Positions 25,250-34,219 of a stretch of 64,000 nucleotides of DNA are shown in pieces. Position 1 is the stretch's first letter. Each line of letters begins with the position of its first letter. Position numbers and translations under genes: made by a program. The stretch is from Streptomyces sp. 1331.2 (GTDB taxonomy: Bacteria; Actinomycetota; Actinomycetes; Streptomycetales; Streptomycetaceae), in assembly GCF_900199205.1 (NCBI RefSeq), contig NZ_OBMJ01000001.1, positions 1,984,001-2,048,000 on the forward strand. Reading direction: 5' to 3'. A model generated the notes under the pieces. It did no database searches. It had not been told where the DNA came from and saw only the letters and a list, made by a program, of their open reading frames with translations.

Positions 25250-25932
25250 ATGAGCAACTGGGAGTTCGTGAAGGACAGAACCGCCACCCAAGGCGCGGTG
25301 TGGAGGTCGGCCGATGGCCTGCTCTACAAGCGGACCGGTGGCGAGGACCTGCGGGCGGAGATCGAGTTCCAGCAGCTGGCCGCGAGCCTGGGCTACCCGG
25401 TGCCGGAGATCGTCGACAGCGGCTCGGAGGACGGGCGCTACTTCGTCGTCGAACGCGCCATCGGCGACACCTCGCTGCACGAGGAGGCGCTGGCCGACGC
25501 CGGGCGGGACGGTCGGGTCAGCTACCAGGTCATCAGTACGGCAGCTGCCGTCACGTCGAAGCTCCTGCAGGCCCAGGCGAGGCACCCCCTCCCCGCCACG
25601 CCGTGGTTCGAGAAGGCGGCCTTCGCGGCAGAGGTCTTCGAGGAGAAGCCGGACCTCGACACCCCGCGCGTCCACGAGGGGTCAAGCACGCCCTCGACCG
25701 GCTGGCCCGTCTCCCGATGGTGCACGGGCACCTGGGCGACTTCCTGCTCGTCAAGTGCTTCTTCTTCCTCGCCCTCATGCGGCCCACCGACCCCACGCGG
25801 CACGACAAGCACATCAAGTGGCAGTACCGGCGCACCCTCTTCACGATGGGACTTGATCAGTATGAGTCGGGCGACACGATCGACACCGGCACCTTGCCCA
25901 CTCTGGAACGGTTCACCGCTGAACACCGGTAG
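25250..25932 (+). pseudogene. Decayed aminoglycoside phosphotransferase-like (APH) gene
   Basis: The frame starting at ATG 25250 (SNWEFVKDRTATQGAVWR...YKRTGGEDLRAEIEF) resembles the N-lobe of small-molecule kinases. It runs through YFVVERAIGDTSLHE to about DLDTPRVHE near 25675. The matching continuation, ALDRLARLPMVHGHLGDF with the catalytic-loop HGHLxD-like motif, is in the +1 frame, followed by LDQYESGDTIDTGTLPTLER to the stop at 25932. The shift of frame, and the jump from the HGHL motif to an unrelated KCFFFLALMRP stretch, indicate at least one frameshift and probably an internal deletion. It is probably not functional. Confidence 0.7.
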
Positions 25933-25935
25933 GCC

Positions 25936-26105
25936 GGTTCCCACCGTCCGCGACCGCGACTACCTGATGGACCACCACGGAGTCGTCTTCAAAGTCATCG
26001 GCGACAGCCACCCCGGCAGCCACTACCGTCGTGTCGAAGTCCTTCGGCATCCTCGCCGGCAGGCCGGAGTGCTACGTCTACTCCGACACCCTGGGTCCTA
26101 CGGGC
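25936..26105 (+). pseudogene. Remnant of a second decayed gene
   Basis: Two protein-like stretches lie in different frames: VRDRDYLMDHHGVVFKVIGD with SHPGSHY in one (about 25942-26025), then SKSFGILAGRPECYVYSDTL in another (about 26032-26093). They look like pieces of one gene with the intervening part deleted. I cannot name the family. The remnant lies between the APH-like pseudogene and the end of the NUDIX gene on the other strand. Confidence 0.5.
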
Positions 26106-26571
26106 GGGTAGCTCCGTGCTCCAGGTAGACGGTCTCGGACTTTGCCCTGGCGGCGCAGCCGGCGTGGACGCGGCGGGCCAGGCGCGGGATGAGGAGCACG
26201 TCGAGCTGGTCGGTGGTGTGGAAGGCATACTCGCCGATCTCCACCTGGTCGACGGTGATGAGGTCCAGCTCGTCGGCCGGGAGGACACCGCCGTCGAAGA
26301 CGAAGAGGAGCTTGTCCCCCTCAGTGGGGTGGGGTGCCCAGTCAGCAACGAGCAGTCGACCGATCGGCGGGGTGATGCCAAGCTCCTCCTTGACCTCCCG
26401 GGCCGCACCCTCGCTCGGGGTCTCGCCGGCATGCAGGTACCCACCGGGGATCTCCCAGCCCGGCTTGTAGGTCGGCTTCACGAGGAGGACGCGGTCGTCC
26501 TCGTCGAAGAACAGCACGCCGGCGGCGGTGCGGGGCTGGGCCACGACCTCGTGGGAGTGGGAGTCGCTCAT
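26098..26571 (-). CDS. NUDIX hydrolase
   Basis: About 157 residues from ATG 26571 (MSDSHSHEVVAQPRTAAGVL). An ATG six codons upstream at 26589 is an alternative, and neither has a clear ribosome-binding site. The strand VLLVKPTYKPGWEIPGG leads into the Nudix box GYLHAGETPSEGAAREVKEELGI, which is complete. The C-terminal part (HTTDQLDVLLIPRLARRVHAG) is typical of small streptomycete NUDIX proteins. This is the third intact NUDIX gene within 2.8 kb, and it differs from the other two enough not to be a recent copy. Confidence 0.82.
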   Translation of the reverse strand: MSDSHSHEVVAQPRTAAGVLFFDEDDRVLLVKPTYKPGWEIPGGYLHAGETPSEGAAREVKEELGITPPIGRLLVADWAPHPTEGDKLLFVFDGGVLPADELDLITVDQVEIGEYAFHTTDQLDVLLIPRLARRVHAGCAARAKSETVYLEHGATRP

Positions 26572-27023
26572 GGCGACGACTGTAGCCATCCAGCCGCGTC
26601 ACGCGACGATCTGGAGCCGCTGTGCGACGCCTGCCAGCAAGTAGCTGCGCTTGCCGCGCTGTTGCCCACCCAGCTGGTCACCAGGTGTCGAGGGATGAAG
26701 TGATAGCGGACTTGCTCGGGGGCCAGTTCCTCGGCTTCCAGGAACAAGGCCGAGTTCAGGGATTTCGCGACCGCTGACAGTCAGGCAATGCGCGCGTGCT
26801 CGCCGAGTTGCCACGCCAGCGAGAGCCTGGTCGATTCCTGCGCGAGGCCTCGAACGCGGCGAGCTCCTTGCCGCCGGTTAGCCGCAAACTGGGCCTTCCC
26901 GATCGCCAGGCGCAGCCTCCTCGACACCGACCGCACGACGCCCGACCTGGGTCTACCTGGGCTGATCGAACCCGATCCGCCGAGAGCGAGCGCCGACGAT
27001 CACGTACGGGATACTACAAAGAC
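26572..27023. other. Gene-free stretch in island
   Basis: About 450 bp without a convincing gene. Short frames exist on both strands, but none has the codon bias or motifs of a real protein. On the minus strand 26780-26950 gives a helical, Arg-rich stretch (NRRQGARRVRGLAQESTRL) that may be debris of an older gene. Base composition is lower in GC than the flanks. Confidence 0.4.
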
Positions 27024-27108
27024 CTGACTCATCGTCAAGTGCCGTGGTACGTTCCGTACTCAAACAGAAAACAGGCGACCCCGGCGGTGCTACCAACACC
27101 CCGGGGTC
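27024..27108 (+). promoter_or_regulatory. Promoter and leader hairpin of the helix-turn-helix gene
   Basis: CTGACT at 27024-27029 and TACGTT at 27048-27053, 18 nt apart, fit a housekeeping-type promoter. A bulged hairpin (GACCCCGG at 27077-27084 pairing with CCGGGGTC at 27101-27108, inner GGTG/CACC) lies in the leader just before the gene. Confidence 0.45.
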
Positions 27109-27132
27109 CGGCAACAGGAGCCAGAACTCCCG

Positions 27133-28023
27133 ATGCGCGTCCATCGTAGCGCCCACGTGCGCAACTTCACCGTACTGCCCAACGCCCTGCTCCAGTACCG
27201 GCGATTGAGCTACACCGCCCGAGGCCTCCTCGCGGACCTCCTCTCCCGCCCTGACTGCTGGCGCGAGGACGGTCGGCACATGGCCGACACCAGCCCGCAG
27301 GGCCGAGGCGCGATCCGCAAGGCCCTGAAAGAGTTGTCCGACGCGGGCTTCTACCGCGTCGAGAAGATCCGCCTGCCGGACGGCACCATCCGCACCGAGA
27401 CCCACGTGTACGACACTCCGTGGTTCGCGCCGGATGCCACCCGTCCGGCGCCCGGTGGAGCGACTACCGGCCGTGCTGGCACGCCTGTTGTAAAGAACCG
27501 GCGCCAAGAATCCACCCTCCCCGGCAGTCCGGCCGAGGAAGTCGAACCCGATGGGCAGGAGGAGGCTTCCGCGACCGAAGTGGTCCGCGAAGCCGTGGCC
27601 ACCCTGTTCCGGGTGATCCGGCCTGAACCGCGCCTGCGCCTGGGCGAGGCCGAAGCGCGCGAACTCGCGCCCCTCGTCGCCCAGTGACTCGCCCGCGGCA
27701 GCACCCCGGCCGACCTGGCCCACGCCCTGCTGCCGGGCCTGCCCACGCCGATGCACTCGGCATCCGCAGTGCTCCGCTACCGCCTGGAGCACAAGATGCC
27801 GCCCGCCCGGCCCGCAGAACAGCCACCGACCCGCTACACCGAGTGCGCCAAGTGCCACGACCCCGTGCCCCGACCGGGCACCTGCCGCCCGTGTGCCGGC
27901 CTGCCCACCCGAACTCCCACACTCAACAAGTCGGCAGACGTGGCAATCGCAGGCGCCGCCCGCGTCCGAACCGCCCTGCGCTCCGCAATGACCGGTGGAC
28001 GGCCTGCACGCGTCGCCGCCTGA
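27133..28023 (+). pseudogene. Helix-turn-helix (replication-initiator-like) protein gene interrupted by TGA
   Basis: The frame from ATG 27133 gives 184 residues to a TGA at 27685-27687, then stays open in the same frame to a stop after 28020. The N-terminal part (FTVLPNALLQYRRLSYTARGLLADLLSR, then GRGAIRKALKELSDAGFYRVEK) is a winged helix-turn-helix like those of plasmid and mobile-element helix domains. The part past the TGA (LARGSTPADLAHALLPGLP, VLRYRLEHKMPP, a CAKCHDP...CRPC zinc-ribbon) is coding-like and joins smoothly. A TGG-to-TGA change would explain the break. It may be a nonsense allele, a sequencing error or two peptides. Confidence 0.65.
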
Positions 28024-28062
28024 AACACCCGACCCCGCGCCGGCCGGCAAGCGGCCAGGCAG

Positions 28063-28180
28063 GGGGCGGGCACCCGCCGGCAGGCGGGTGGGGGGTGGAT
28101 GGTGGGGAACGGCGGAGAACCCGCCCAACACAGCAGATCACGCGCGGGTATTCACCCCGGAAACGCCGCTGCCGCGCGCC
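28063..28180 (-). repeat. Inverted repeat A, right copy (island boundary)
   Basis: Reverse-complement copy of 19702-19818. The 53 bp at 28063-28115 match at 52 of 53 positions, and the outer part keeps the GCAGCGGCGTT and CCGGGGTGAA-ACCCGCGC blocks. As on the left, the outer end merges with the terminator of a conserved gene (here sufT-like) that points into the island. Confidence 0.75.
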
Positions 28181-28203
28181 CCCAAGGGTGCACGCGGCAG
28201 CGG
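28166..28203 (-). terminator. Terminator of the suf operon, right island edge
   Basis: CCGCTGCCGCGCGCCCC (from 28166) pairs with GGTGCACGCGGCAGCGG (to 28203) with two mismatches, 25 bp past the last suf gene stop. Confidence 0.65.
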
Positions 28204-28227
28204 AAAAACGATCGACCAGCCAAGGCC

Positions 28228-28659
28228 TCAGACGTTGAACCCCAGCGCCCGCAGCTGCTCGCGGCCGTCGTCGGTGATCTTGTCCGGGCCCCACGGCGGC
28301 ATCCAGACCCAGTTGATCCGCAGGTCCTTCACCAGGCCGTCGGTGGCCGTCTTGGCCTGGTCCTCGATGACGTCGGTCAGCGGGCAGGCCGCCGAGGTGA
28401 GCGTCATGTCGATGGTGGCCACGTCGGACTCGTCGATGTGGATGCCGTAGATCAGGCCCAGGTTGACGACGTCGATGCCCAGTTCGGGGTCGACGACGTC
28501 CATCAGGGCCTCGGTCAGGTCCTCGACCGAGACGGTGCCGGCCGTGGTGCCGACGATGATGCCGGCCGGCTGCTCGTCGGCAGCCGAAGCCGCAGCAGTA
28601 GCCGTCGCGTCGGCCGCAGCGGAGGCGGTGGCGTCGACGGTGGTGTTCTCGTCACTCAT
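28228..28659 (-). CDS. sufT: SufT-like Fe-S assembly factor (MIP18/DUF59 family)
   Basis: The product is 143 residues. After an Ala-rich low-complexity N-terminus of 30 residues, the DUF59 domain reads LTEALMDVVDPELGIDVVNL then GLIYGIHID, MTLTSAACPLTDVIEDQ with the conserved cysteine, and INWVWMPPWGPDKITDDGRE. SufT proteins help deliver Fe-S clusters to client enzymes under high demand. It is the last gene of the suf operon, 21 bp after sufU, as in other actinomycetes. The Ala-rich tail is an oddity without known role. Confidence 0.88.
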   Translation of the reverse strand: MSDENTTVDATASAAADATATAAASAADEQPAGIIVGTTAGTVSVEDLTEALMDVVDPELGIDVVNLGLIYGIHIDESDVATIDMTLTSAACPLTDVIEDQAKTATDGLVKDLRINWVWMPPWGPDKITDDGREQLRALGFNV

Positions 28660-28680
28660 GGTTTGTCCTCCTCTGCAGGT

Positions 28681-29133
28681 TCAGTCGTTCACGGCGGGGT
28701 GCTGGGCGAGCGCCTGGGCGGTGGCGTCCTTCCAGGCCATCCAGCTGAGCAGGGCGCACTTGACCCGGGCCGGGTACTTGGAGACGCCGGCGAACGCGAC
28801 TGCGTCCTCCAGCACCTCCTCGTCGCCCTCGCCCTGGCCCTTGCTCTGCATCAGCTCCAGGAAGGCCTCCTGGACCGCCTGCGCCTCGCCGACGGACTTG
28901 CCGACGACCAGGTCGTTCAGCACCGAGGCGCTCGCCTGGCTGATCGAACAGCCCTGGGACTCGTACGAGACGTCGGCGACCGTCGTGCCGTCGAGCTTCA
29001 CCCGCAGGGTGATCTCGTCGCCGCACGTCGGGTTGACGTGGTGCACTTCGGCGTCGCCGTCCCGCAGTCCCTTGCCGTGGGGGTTGCGGTAGTGGTCCAG
29101 GATGATGTCCTGGTACATCGAGTCGAGCTTCAT
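28681..29133 (-). CDS. sufU: Fe-S assembly sulfur-transfer protein SufU
   Basis: The 150-residue product has the three zinc/sulfur cysteines of SufU in NPTCGDEI, SQGCSISQAS and RVKCALLSW, and the SufU-specific insert between the second and third. It takes persulfide sulfur from SufS and hands it to the SufBCD scaffold, so it is a zinc-dependent sulfurtransferase rather than an IscU-type scaffold. The order sufS-sufU-sufT with 20-bp spacing argues for one transcript. Confidence 0.92.
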   Translation of the reverse strand: MKLDSMYQDIILDHYRNPHGKGLRDGDAEVHHVNPTCGDEITLRVKLDGTTVADVSYESQGCSISQASASVLNDLVVGKSVGEAQAVQEAFLELMQSKGQGEGDEEVLEDAVAFAGVSKYPARVKCALLSWMAWKDATAQALAQHPAVND

Positions 29134-29153
29134 GGTCGTCCTGCCCCGTCCCG

Positions 29154-30416
29154 TCAGCCGAAGAAGTTCCGGACGTGGTGCAGGCCGTCGATCAGCGCGT
29201 CGACCTCGCCCGGCGTCGAGTACAGGTAGAACGACGCCCGCGTGGTCGCCGGAATTCCGTACCGCAGGCAGACCGGCCGTGCGCAGTGGTGGCCGACGCG
29301 CACGGCGATGCCCTGCTCGTCCAGCACCTGGCCCACGTCGTGCGGGTGGATGTCACCCAGCGTGAAGGAGATCGCGGCACCGCGGTCGACGGCCGTGCGC
29401 GGGCCGATGATCCGCAGGTCGGGGATCTCCAGCAGGCGCTCCACCGCGTACTCGGTGATCGCGTGCTCGTGCGCCGCGATCCGGTCCATGCCGATGCCGG
29501 TCAGGTAGTCGATGGCCGCGCCGAGCCCGACCGCCTGGGCGATCGGCGGGGTGCCGGCCTCGAACTTGTGCGGCGCCGGGGCGTAGGTGGACGAGCCCAT
29601 GGTGACGGTCTCGATCATCTCGCCGCCGCCGAGGAACGGCGGAAGGTCCTCCAGCAGCTCCTGGCGGCCCCAGAGCACGCCGATGCCGGTCGGGCCGAGC
29701 ATCTTGTGGCCGGTGAAGGCGACGAAGTCGGCCTCCAGCGCCTGCACGTCCAGCACCGCGTGCGGCGCGGCCTGCGAGGCGTCGATGACGACCAGCGCGC
29801 CGACCGACTGCGCCTTGCGGACGATCGTCTCCACCGGGTTGACGGTGCCGAGCAGGTTGGAGACCAGGGTGAAGGAAACCACCTTGGTCTTCTCGGTGAT
29901 CAGCTCGTCGATGTTCGACAGGTCGAGCCGGCCCTCGTCGGTCAGCCCGAACCACTTCAGCTTCGCGCCGGTGCGCTGCGACAGCAGCTGCCACGGGACG
30001 ATGTTGGAGTGGTGCTCCATCTCCGTGATGACGATCTCGGAGTCGGCGTCCACCTTGTACGGCTCGTCGGCCCAACCGAGCATGTTGGCGACGAGGTTGA
30101 GCGACTCCGAGGCGTTCTTGGTGAAGATCACCTCGTTGCGGCTCGGCGCGTTGATGAACGCCGCGACCTTGTCCCGGGCGCCCTCGTACAGTGCCGTGGC
30201 CTCCTCGGCGAGCACGTGCACGCCGCGGTGGACGTTGGCGTTGTGCCGCTCGTAGTAGGCGTTCAGCGCTTCGAGCACCTGGCGGGGCTTCTGCGAGGTG
30301 GCCGCGTTGTCCAGGTAGACCAGCGGCTTGTCGTCGTGCAGCAGCCGCTGCAGGACCGGGAAGTCCTTGCGGATCGCATCGGTGTCGAGCAGTCCCGACA
30401 GCGGGGTACGGGTCAC
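29154..30416 (-). CDS. sufS: Cysteine desulfurase SufS
   Basis: The 420-residue PLP enzyme removes sulfur from L-cysteine for Fe-S cluster assembly. It has YLDNAATSQKP, the lysine motif FTGHKMLGPTGIGVLWG, and the nucleophilic cysteine loop VRVGHHCARPVC. Its loop is short, as in group II (SufS) enzymes that need SufU. The GTG at 30416 overlaps the sufC stop by 4 nt, so the two are translationally coupled. The longer open frame up to 30815 lies inside sufC and is ignored. Confidence 0.93.
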   Translation of the reverse strand: MTRTPLSGLLDTDAIRKDFPVLQRLLHDDKPLVYLDNAATSQKPRQVLEALNAYYERHNANVHRGVHVLAEEATALYEGARDKVAAFINAPSRNEVIFTKNASESLNLVANMLGWADEPYKVDADSEIVITEMEHHSNIVPWQLLSQRTGAKLKWFGLTDEGRLDLSNIDELITEKTKVVSFTLVSNLLGTVNPVETIVRKAQSVGALVVIDASQAAPHAVLDVQALEADFVAFTGHKMLGPTGIGVLWGRQELLEDLPPFLGGGEMIETVTMGSSTYAPAPHKFEAGTPPIAQAVGLGAAIDYLTGIGMDRIAAHEHAITEYAVERLLEIPDLRIIGPRTAVDRGAAISFTLGDIHPHDVGQVLDEQGIAVRVGHHCARPVCLRYGIPATTRASFYLYSTPGEVDALIDGLHHVRNFFG

Positions 30417-31177
30417 TCGGAAGCGCCCCCCTTCACGTACGACTCGTAGCCCTCGTCCTCCAGCTTGTCGGCCAGCTCGGCACCGCCGGACTCGACGATG
30501 CGGCCGCCCGCGAAGACGTGGACGTAGTCGGGCTTGATGTACCGCAGGATGCGGGTGTAGTGGGTCACCAGCAGGGTGCCGACCTCGCCGGTCGAGCGGA
30601 CCCGGTTGATGCCCTCGGAGACGATCCGCAGCGCGTCGACGTCCAGGCCGGAGTCGGTCTCGTCGAGGATCGCGATCTTCGGCTTGAGGAGCTCCAGCTG
30701 CAGGATCTCGTGGCGCTTCTTCTCGCCGCCGGAGAAGCCCTCGTTGACGTTGCGCTCGGCGAAGGCCGGGTCCATCTGGAGGGCGGCCATCGCCTCCTTG
30801 ACCTCCTTCACCCACAGCCGCAGCTTCGGGGCCTCGCCGCGGACGGCGGTGGCGGCGGTGCGCAGGAAGTTGCTGACCGAGACGCCGGGGACCTCGACCG
30901 GGTACTGCATGGCCAGGAAGACGCCGGCCTTGGCACGCTCGTCGACGGACATCTCCAGGACGTCCTCGCCGTCCAGCAGCACCGAGCCGCCGGTGACGGT
31001 GTACTTGGGGTGGCCGGCCAGCGAGTAGGCCAGGGTGGACTTGCCGGAGCCGTTCGGACCCATGATGGCGTGGGTCTCGCCCTGCTTCACGGTCAGGTCG
31101 ACGCCCTTCAGGATCTCGCGCGGGCCGTTCTCGGCCTCGACGGAGACGTGCAGGTCGCGGATTTCAAGGGTTGCCAT
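30413..31177 (-). CDS. sufC: Fe-S assembly ATPase SufC
   Basis: The 254-residue ABC-type ATPase has Walker A GPNGSGKST, the SufC signature GFSGGEKKRHEILQ, Walker B PKIAILDETDSGLD and the D-loop/H-loop end VTHYTRILRYIKPD. It powers cluster assembly on the SufBD heterodimer in the cytoplasm. It follows the Rieske ferredoxin gene by 6 bp and overlaps sufS. Confidence 0.95.
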   Translation of the reverse strand: MATLEIRDLHVSVEAENGPREILKGVDLTVKQGETHAIMGPNGSGKSTLAYSLAGHPKYTVTGGSVLLDGEDVLEMSVDERAKAGVFLAMQYPVEVPGVSVSNFLRTAATAVRGEAPKLRLWVKEVKEAMAALQMDPAFAERNVNEGFSGGEKKRHEILQLELLKPKIAILDETDSGLDVDALRIVSEGINRVRSTGEVGTLLVTHYTRILRYIKPDYVHVFAGGRIVESGGAELADKLEDEGYESYVKGGASE

Positions 31178-31183
31178 GTGTAC

Positions 31184-31501
31184 TCAGGACTCCTGGTTGA
31201 CGGAGACGAGCACATCGTCCCCTTCGATCTTTACGGGGTAGACAGCGACCGGCTTGGTGGCGGGCAGGCCGGAGGGCTTGCCGGTGCGCAGGTCGAAGCT
31301 GGAGCCGTGCAGCCAGCACTCGATCATGCAGTCCTCGACCTCGCCCTCGGAGAGTGCGACGTTCGCGTGCGAGCAGATGTCGTTGATCGCGAACACCCCC
31401 TCGTCGGTGCGGACGACGGAGACCGGCACGCCGTTGAGGTCCACGCGCTTGGGGACGTCCTCCTGGAGGTCGCTGAGCGCGCAGGCACGGAGGAAGGTCA
31501 T
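31184..31501 (-). CDS. Rieske-type [2Fe-2S] ferredoxin in the suf operon
   Basis: The 105-residue product has Rieske ligands CSHANVALSEG (C-x-H) and CWLHGSSFDLRTGKP (C-x-x-H). It is annotated elsewhere as a dioxygenase ferredoxin subunit, but no oxygenase is near and the gene sits 5 bp from sufD and 6 bp from sufC. This position is conserved in actinomycete suf operons, which suggests an electron-transfer or cluster-related role in assembly. The first is observation and general knowledge, the role is inference. Confidence 0.9.
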   Translation of the reverse strand: MTFLRACALSDLQEDVPKRVDLNGVPVSVVRTDEGVFAINDICSHANVALSEGEVEDCMIECWLHGSSFDLRTGKPSGLPATKPVAVYPVKIEGDDVLVSVNQES

Positions 31502-31506
31502 CGCGT

Positions 31507-32736
31507 TCAGACCGCCGCTTCGAGCTCGGCGTCGATCTTCTCCATGAGCTGGTCCTGGACCTCGGCGACGCCGATCTGCTGCAGCAGCTCGGCGAAGAAG
31601 CCGCGCACCACCAGGCGGCGGGCCTCGTCCGCCGGAATGCCGCGGGCCTGCAGGTAGAACAGCTGCTCGTCGTCGAAGCGGCCGGTCGCCGAGGCGTGGC
31701 CGGCGCCGACGATCTCGCCGGTCTCGATCTCCAGGTTCGGGATCGAGTCGACCCGGGCGCCGTCGGTGAGCACCAGGTTGCGGTTGAGCTCGTAGGTGTC
31801 GGTGCCGAGCGCGGCGGCGCGGATCAGCACGTCGCCGACCCAGACGGCGTGCGCGTCCTGGCCCTGGAGGGCGCCCTTGTACGCCACGTTGGAGCGGCAG
31901 TGCGGCGTGTCGTGGTCGATGACCAGACGGTGCTCCAGGTGCTGGCCGGCGTCGGCGAAGTACAGGCCGAACAGCTCGGCCTCGCCGCCGGGGCCCGCGT
32001 AGTTGACCCGCGGGTGCAGGCGGACCAGGTCGCCGCCGAAGGTCACGACCACGGACTTGTACGTGGCGTCCCGGCCGACCAGCGCGTTGTGCTGGGCGAC
32101 GTGGACGGCGTCGCGCTCCCAGTCCTGGACGGAGACGAAGGTGAGCTTCGCTCCGTCGCCGACCAGCAGCTCGACGTTGGCGGCCCGGATGCCGGTGCCC
32201 GTGTGGTTGAGCACCACGACGGCCTCGGCGAACGGCTTGACGTCGATCACCACGTGGCCGAAGCGGACGCCGCCCTCGCCGTGCACGTCGATCTTGACCG
32301 GCTCGGTGAGCACCGCGTCCTTGGGGACGGTGACCACGAGCGCCTCGTCGAAGGCGCTGAACGCCTGCGCGGCGACCCGGTCGACGGGCGTGCCGGCCTT
32401 GCCCAGGCGGGCGTCGTCCCGGCCGACGGTCTCGGCGGTGACGCCGTCCGGCAGCGTGAACTCGACCTTGGTCCCGCCCCGCTCGGCGGCGGCGGCCGTG
32501 CCGTCGTGCAGCCCGCCGAGGCGGTGCAGCGGCGTGAACCGCCAGTCCTCCTCGCGGCCGGTGGGCACCGGGAAGTCGTTCACGTCGAAGGACGGCTTGA
32601 CCGCGACGCGCGCGTCGATCGGCTGCTTGACCGTGTCACGGCCGGTGCCGGGGCCGGCGAGCTGCGCGCCCGCGCCGGCGGTGCCGACCTCGATCGAGCC
32701 GGCGGTGGTGGAGCCGGTGGTGTTCTGCTCAGCCAT
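31507..32736 (-). CDS. sufD: Fe-S assembly scaffold protein SufD
   Basis: The 409-residue beta-helix protein of the SufBCD complex. The N-terminal linker (SFDVNDFPVPTGREEDWRFT) is typical, followed by the right-handed helix repeats and the C-terminal GEIVGAGHASATGRFDDEQL, FYLQARGIPADEARRLVVRG motif. It lacks the SufB cluster-binding residues. Start ATG 32736. It sits 58 bp downstream of sufB. Confidence 0.94.
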   Translation of the reverse strand: MAEQNTTGSTTAGSIEVGTAGAGAQLAGPGTGRDTVKQPIDARVAVKPSFDVNDFPVPTGREEDWRFTPLHRLGGLHDGTAAAAERGGTKVEFTLPDGVTAETVGRDDARLGKAGTPVDRVAAQAFSAFDEALVVTVPKDAVLTEPVKIDVHGEGGVRFGHVVIDVKPFAEAVVVLNHTGTGIRAANVELLVGDGAKLTFVSVQDWERDAVHVAQHNALVGRDATYKSVVVTFGGDLVRLHPRVNYAGPGGEAELFGLYFADAGQHLEHRLVIDHDTPHCRSNVAYKGALQGQDAHAVWVGDVLIRAAALGTDTYELNRNLVLTDGARVDSIPNLEIETGEIVGAGHASATGRFDDEQLFYLQARGIPADEARRLVVRGFFAELLQQIGVAEVQDQLMEKIDAELEAAV

Positions 32737-32794
32737 GGCTGTTCGTAGTGCTCTCTTCCTCGGAATCAGTGGATGGCGGGTGCTCGGCCGGACG

Positions 32795-34210
32795 TCAGCC
32801 GACCGCGCCCTCCATCTGCAGCTCGATCAGCCGGTTGAGCTCCAGCGCGTACTCCATCGGCAGCTCGCGCGCGATCGGCTCGACGAAGCCGCGCACGATC
32901 ATCGCCATGGCCTCGGTCTCGGTCAGGCCGCGACTCATCAGGTAGAACAGCTGGTCCTCGCTGACCTTGGAGACGGTCGCCTCGTGGCCCATGGACACGT
33001 CGTCCTCGCGGACGTCCACGTACGGGTAGGTGTCCGAGCGGGAGATCGTGTCGACCAGCAGCGCGTCGCAGAGCACGTTGGACTTGGCGCCGTGCGAGCC
33101 CTCGCCGATCTCGATCAGACCGCGGTAGGAGGTCCGGCCGCCGCCGCGCGCCACCGACTTGGAGACGATGTGCGAGGAGGTGTTCGGCGCCATGTGGACC
33201 ATCTTGGCGCCGGCGTCCTGGTGCTGGCCCTCGCCCGCGAAGGCGATCGACAGGGTCTCGCCCTTGGCGTGCTCGCCCATCAGGTAGACGGCCGGGTACT
33301 TCATGGTGACCTTGGAGCCGATGTTGCCGTCGATCCACTCCATGGTCGCGCCCTCGTACGCCACGGCGCGCTTGGTGACCAGGTTGTAGACGTTGTTCGA
33401 CCAGTTCTGGATGGTCGTGTAGCGGCAGCGGCCGCCCTTCTTGACGATGATCTCCACGACCGCGGAGTGCAGCGAGTCGGAGGAGTAGATCGGCGCGGTG
33501 CAGCCCTCGACGTAGTGGACGTAGGCGTCCTCGTCGACGATGATCAGCGTCCGCTCGAACTGGCCCATGTTCTCGGTGTTGATCCGGAAGTAGGCCTGCA
33601 GCGGGATGTCGACGTGCACGCCCTTCGGCACGTAGATGAACGATCCGCCGGACCACACGGCCGTGTTCAGCGCGGCGAACTTGTTGTCGCCGGCCGGGAT
33701 GACGGTGCCGAAGTACTCCTTGAACAGCTCCGGGTGCTCGCGCAGCGCGGTGTCCGTGTCCAGGAAGATGACGCCCTGCTCCTCCAGGTCCTCGCGGATC
33801 TGGTGGTAGACGACCTCCGACTCGTACTGGGCGGCGACGCCGGCGACCAGGCGCTGCTTCTCCGCCTCCGGGATGCCCAGCTTGTCGTAGGTGGCCTTGA
33901 TGTCCGCCGGCAGGTCCTCCCAGGACTCGGCCTGCTTCTCGGTGGAGCGGACGAAGTACTTGATGTTGTCGAAGTCGATGCCGGTGAGGTCGGAGCCCCA
34001 GGTCGGCATGGGCTTCTTGCCGAACAGCTTGAGGCCCTTGAGCCGCAGGTTCAGCATCCACTCGGACTCGTTCTTCTTCGCGGAGATGTCGCGCACGACC
34101 TCCTCGCTGAGCCCGCGCTTGGCAACGGCGCCGGCAGCGTCCGGGTCGGCCCAGCCGTACTCGTAGTTGCCCAGGCCCTCAAGCTCCGGGTGCGAAACGG
34201 TGTCAGTCAT
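32795..34210 (-). CDS. sufB: Fe-S assembly scaffold protein SufB
   Basis: The 471-residue product has SufB hallmarks: [78 protein letters not shown] with the central cysteine, and [20 protein letters not shown] near the end. No intein is inserted, unlike mycobacterial SufB. It follows sufR by 9 bp and is the first structural gene of the operon. Confidence 0.95.
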   Translation of the reverse strand: MTDTVSHPELEGLGNYEYGWADPDAAGAVAKRGLSEEVVRDISAKKNESEWMLNLRLKGLKLFGKKPMPTWGSDLTGIDFDNIKYFVRSTEKQAESWEDLPADIKATYDKLGIPEAEKQRLVAGVAAQYESEVVYHQIREDLEEQGVIFLDTDTALREHPELFKEYFGTVIPAGDNKFAALNTAVWSGGSFIYVPKGVHVDIPLQAYFRINTENMGQFERTLIIVDEDAYVHYVEGCTAPIYSSDSLHSAVVEIIVKKGGRCRYTTIQNWSNNVYNLVTKRAVAYEGATMEWIDGNIGSKVTMKYPAVYLMGEHAKGETLSIAFAGEGQHQDAGAKMVHMAPNTSSHIVSKSVARGGGRTSYRGLIEIGEGSHGAKSNVLCDALLVDTISRSDTYPYVDVREDDVSMGHEATVSKVSEDQLFYLMSRGLTETEAMAMIVRGFVEPIARELPMEYALELNRLIELQMEGAVG

Positions 34211-34219
34211 GCGAGCTTC

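Noticed and set aside
26788..27149. Short plus-strand frames before the helix-turn-helix gene
   Set aside because: No motif, no ribosome-binding site and irregular codon use. They overlap the promoter and hairpin of the following gene.
30417..30815. N-terminal extension of SufS to 30815
   Set aside because: It lies wholly inside sufC on the same strand. The GTG at 30416 with a 4-nt overlap is the natural start.
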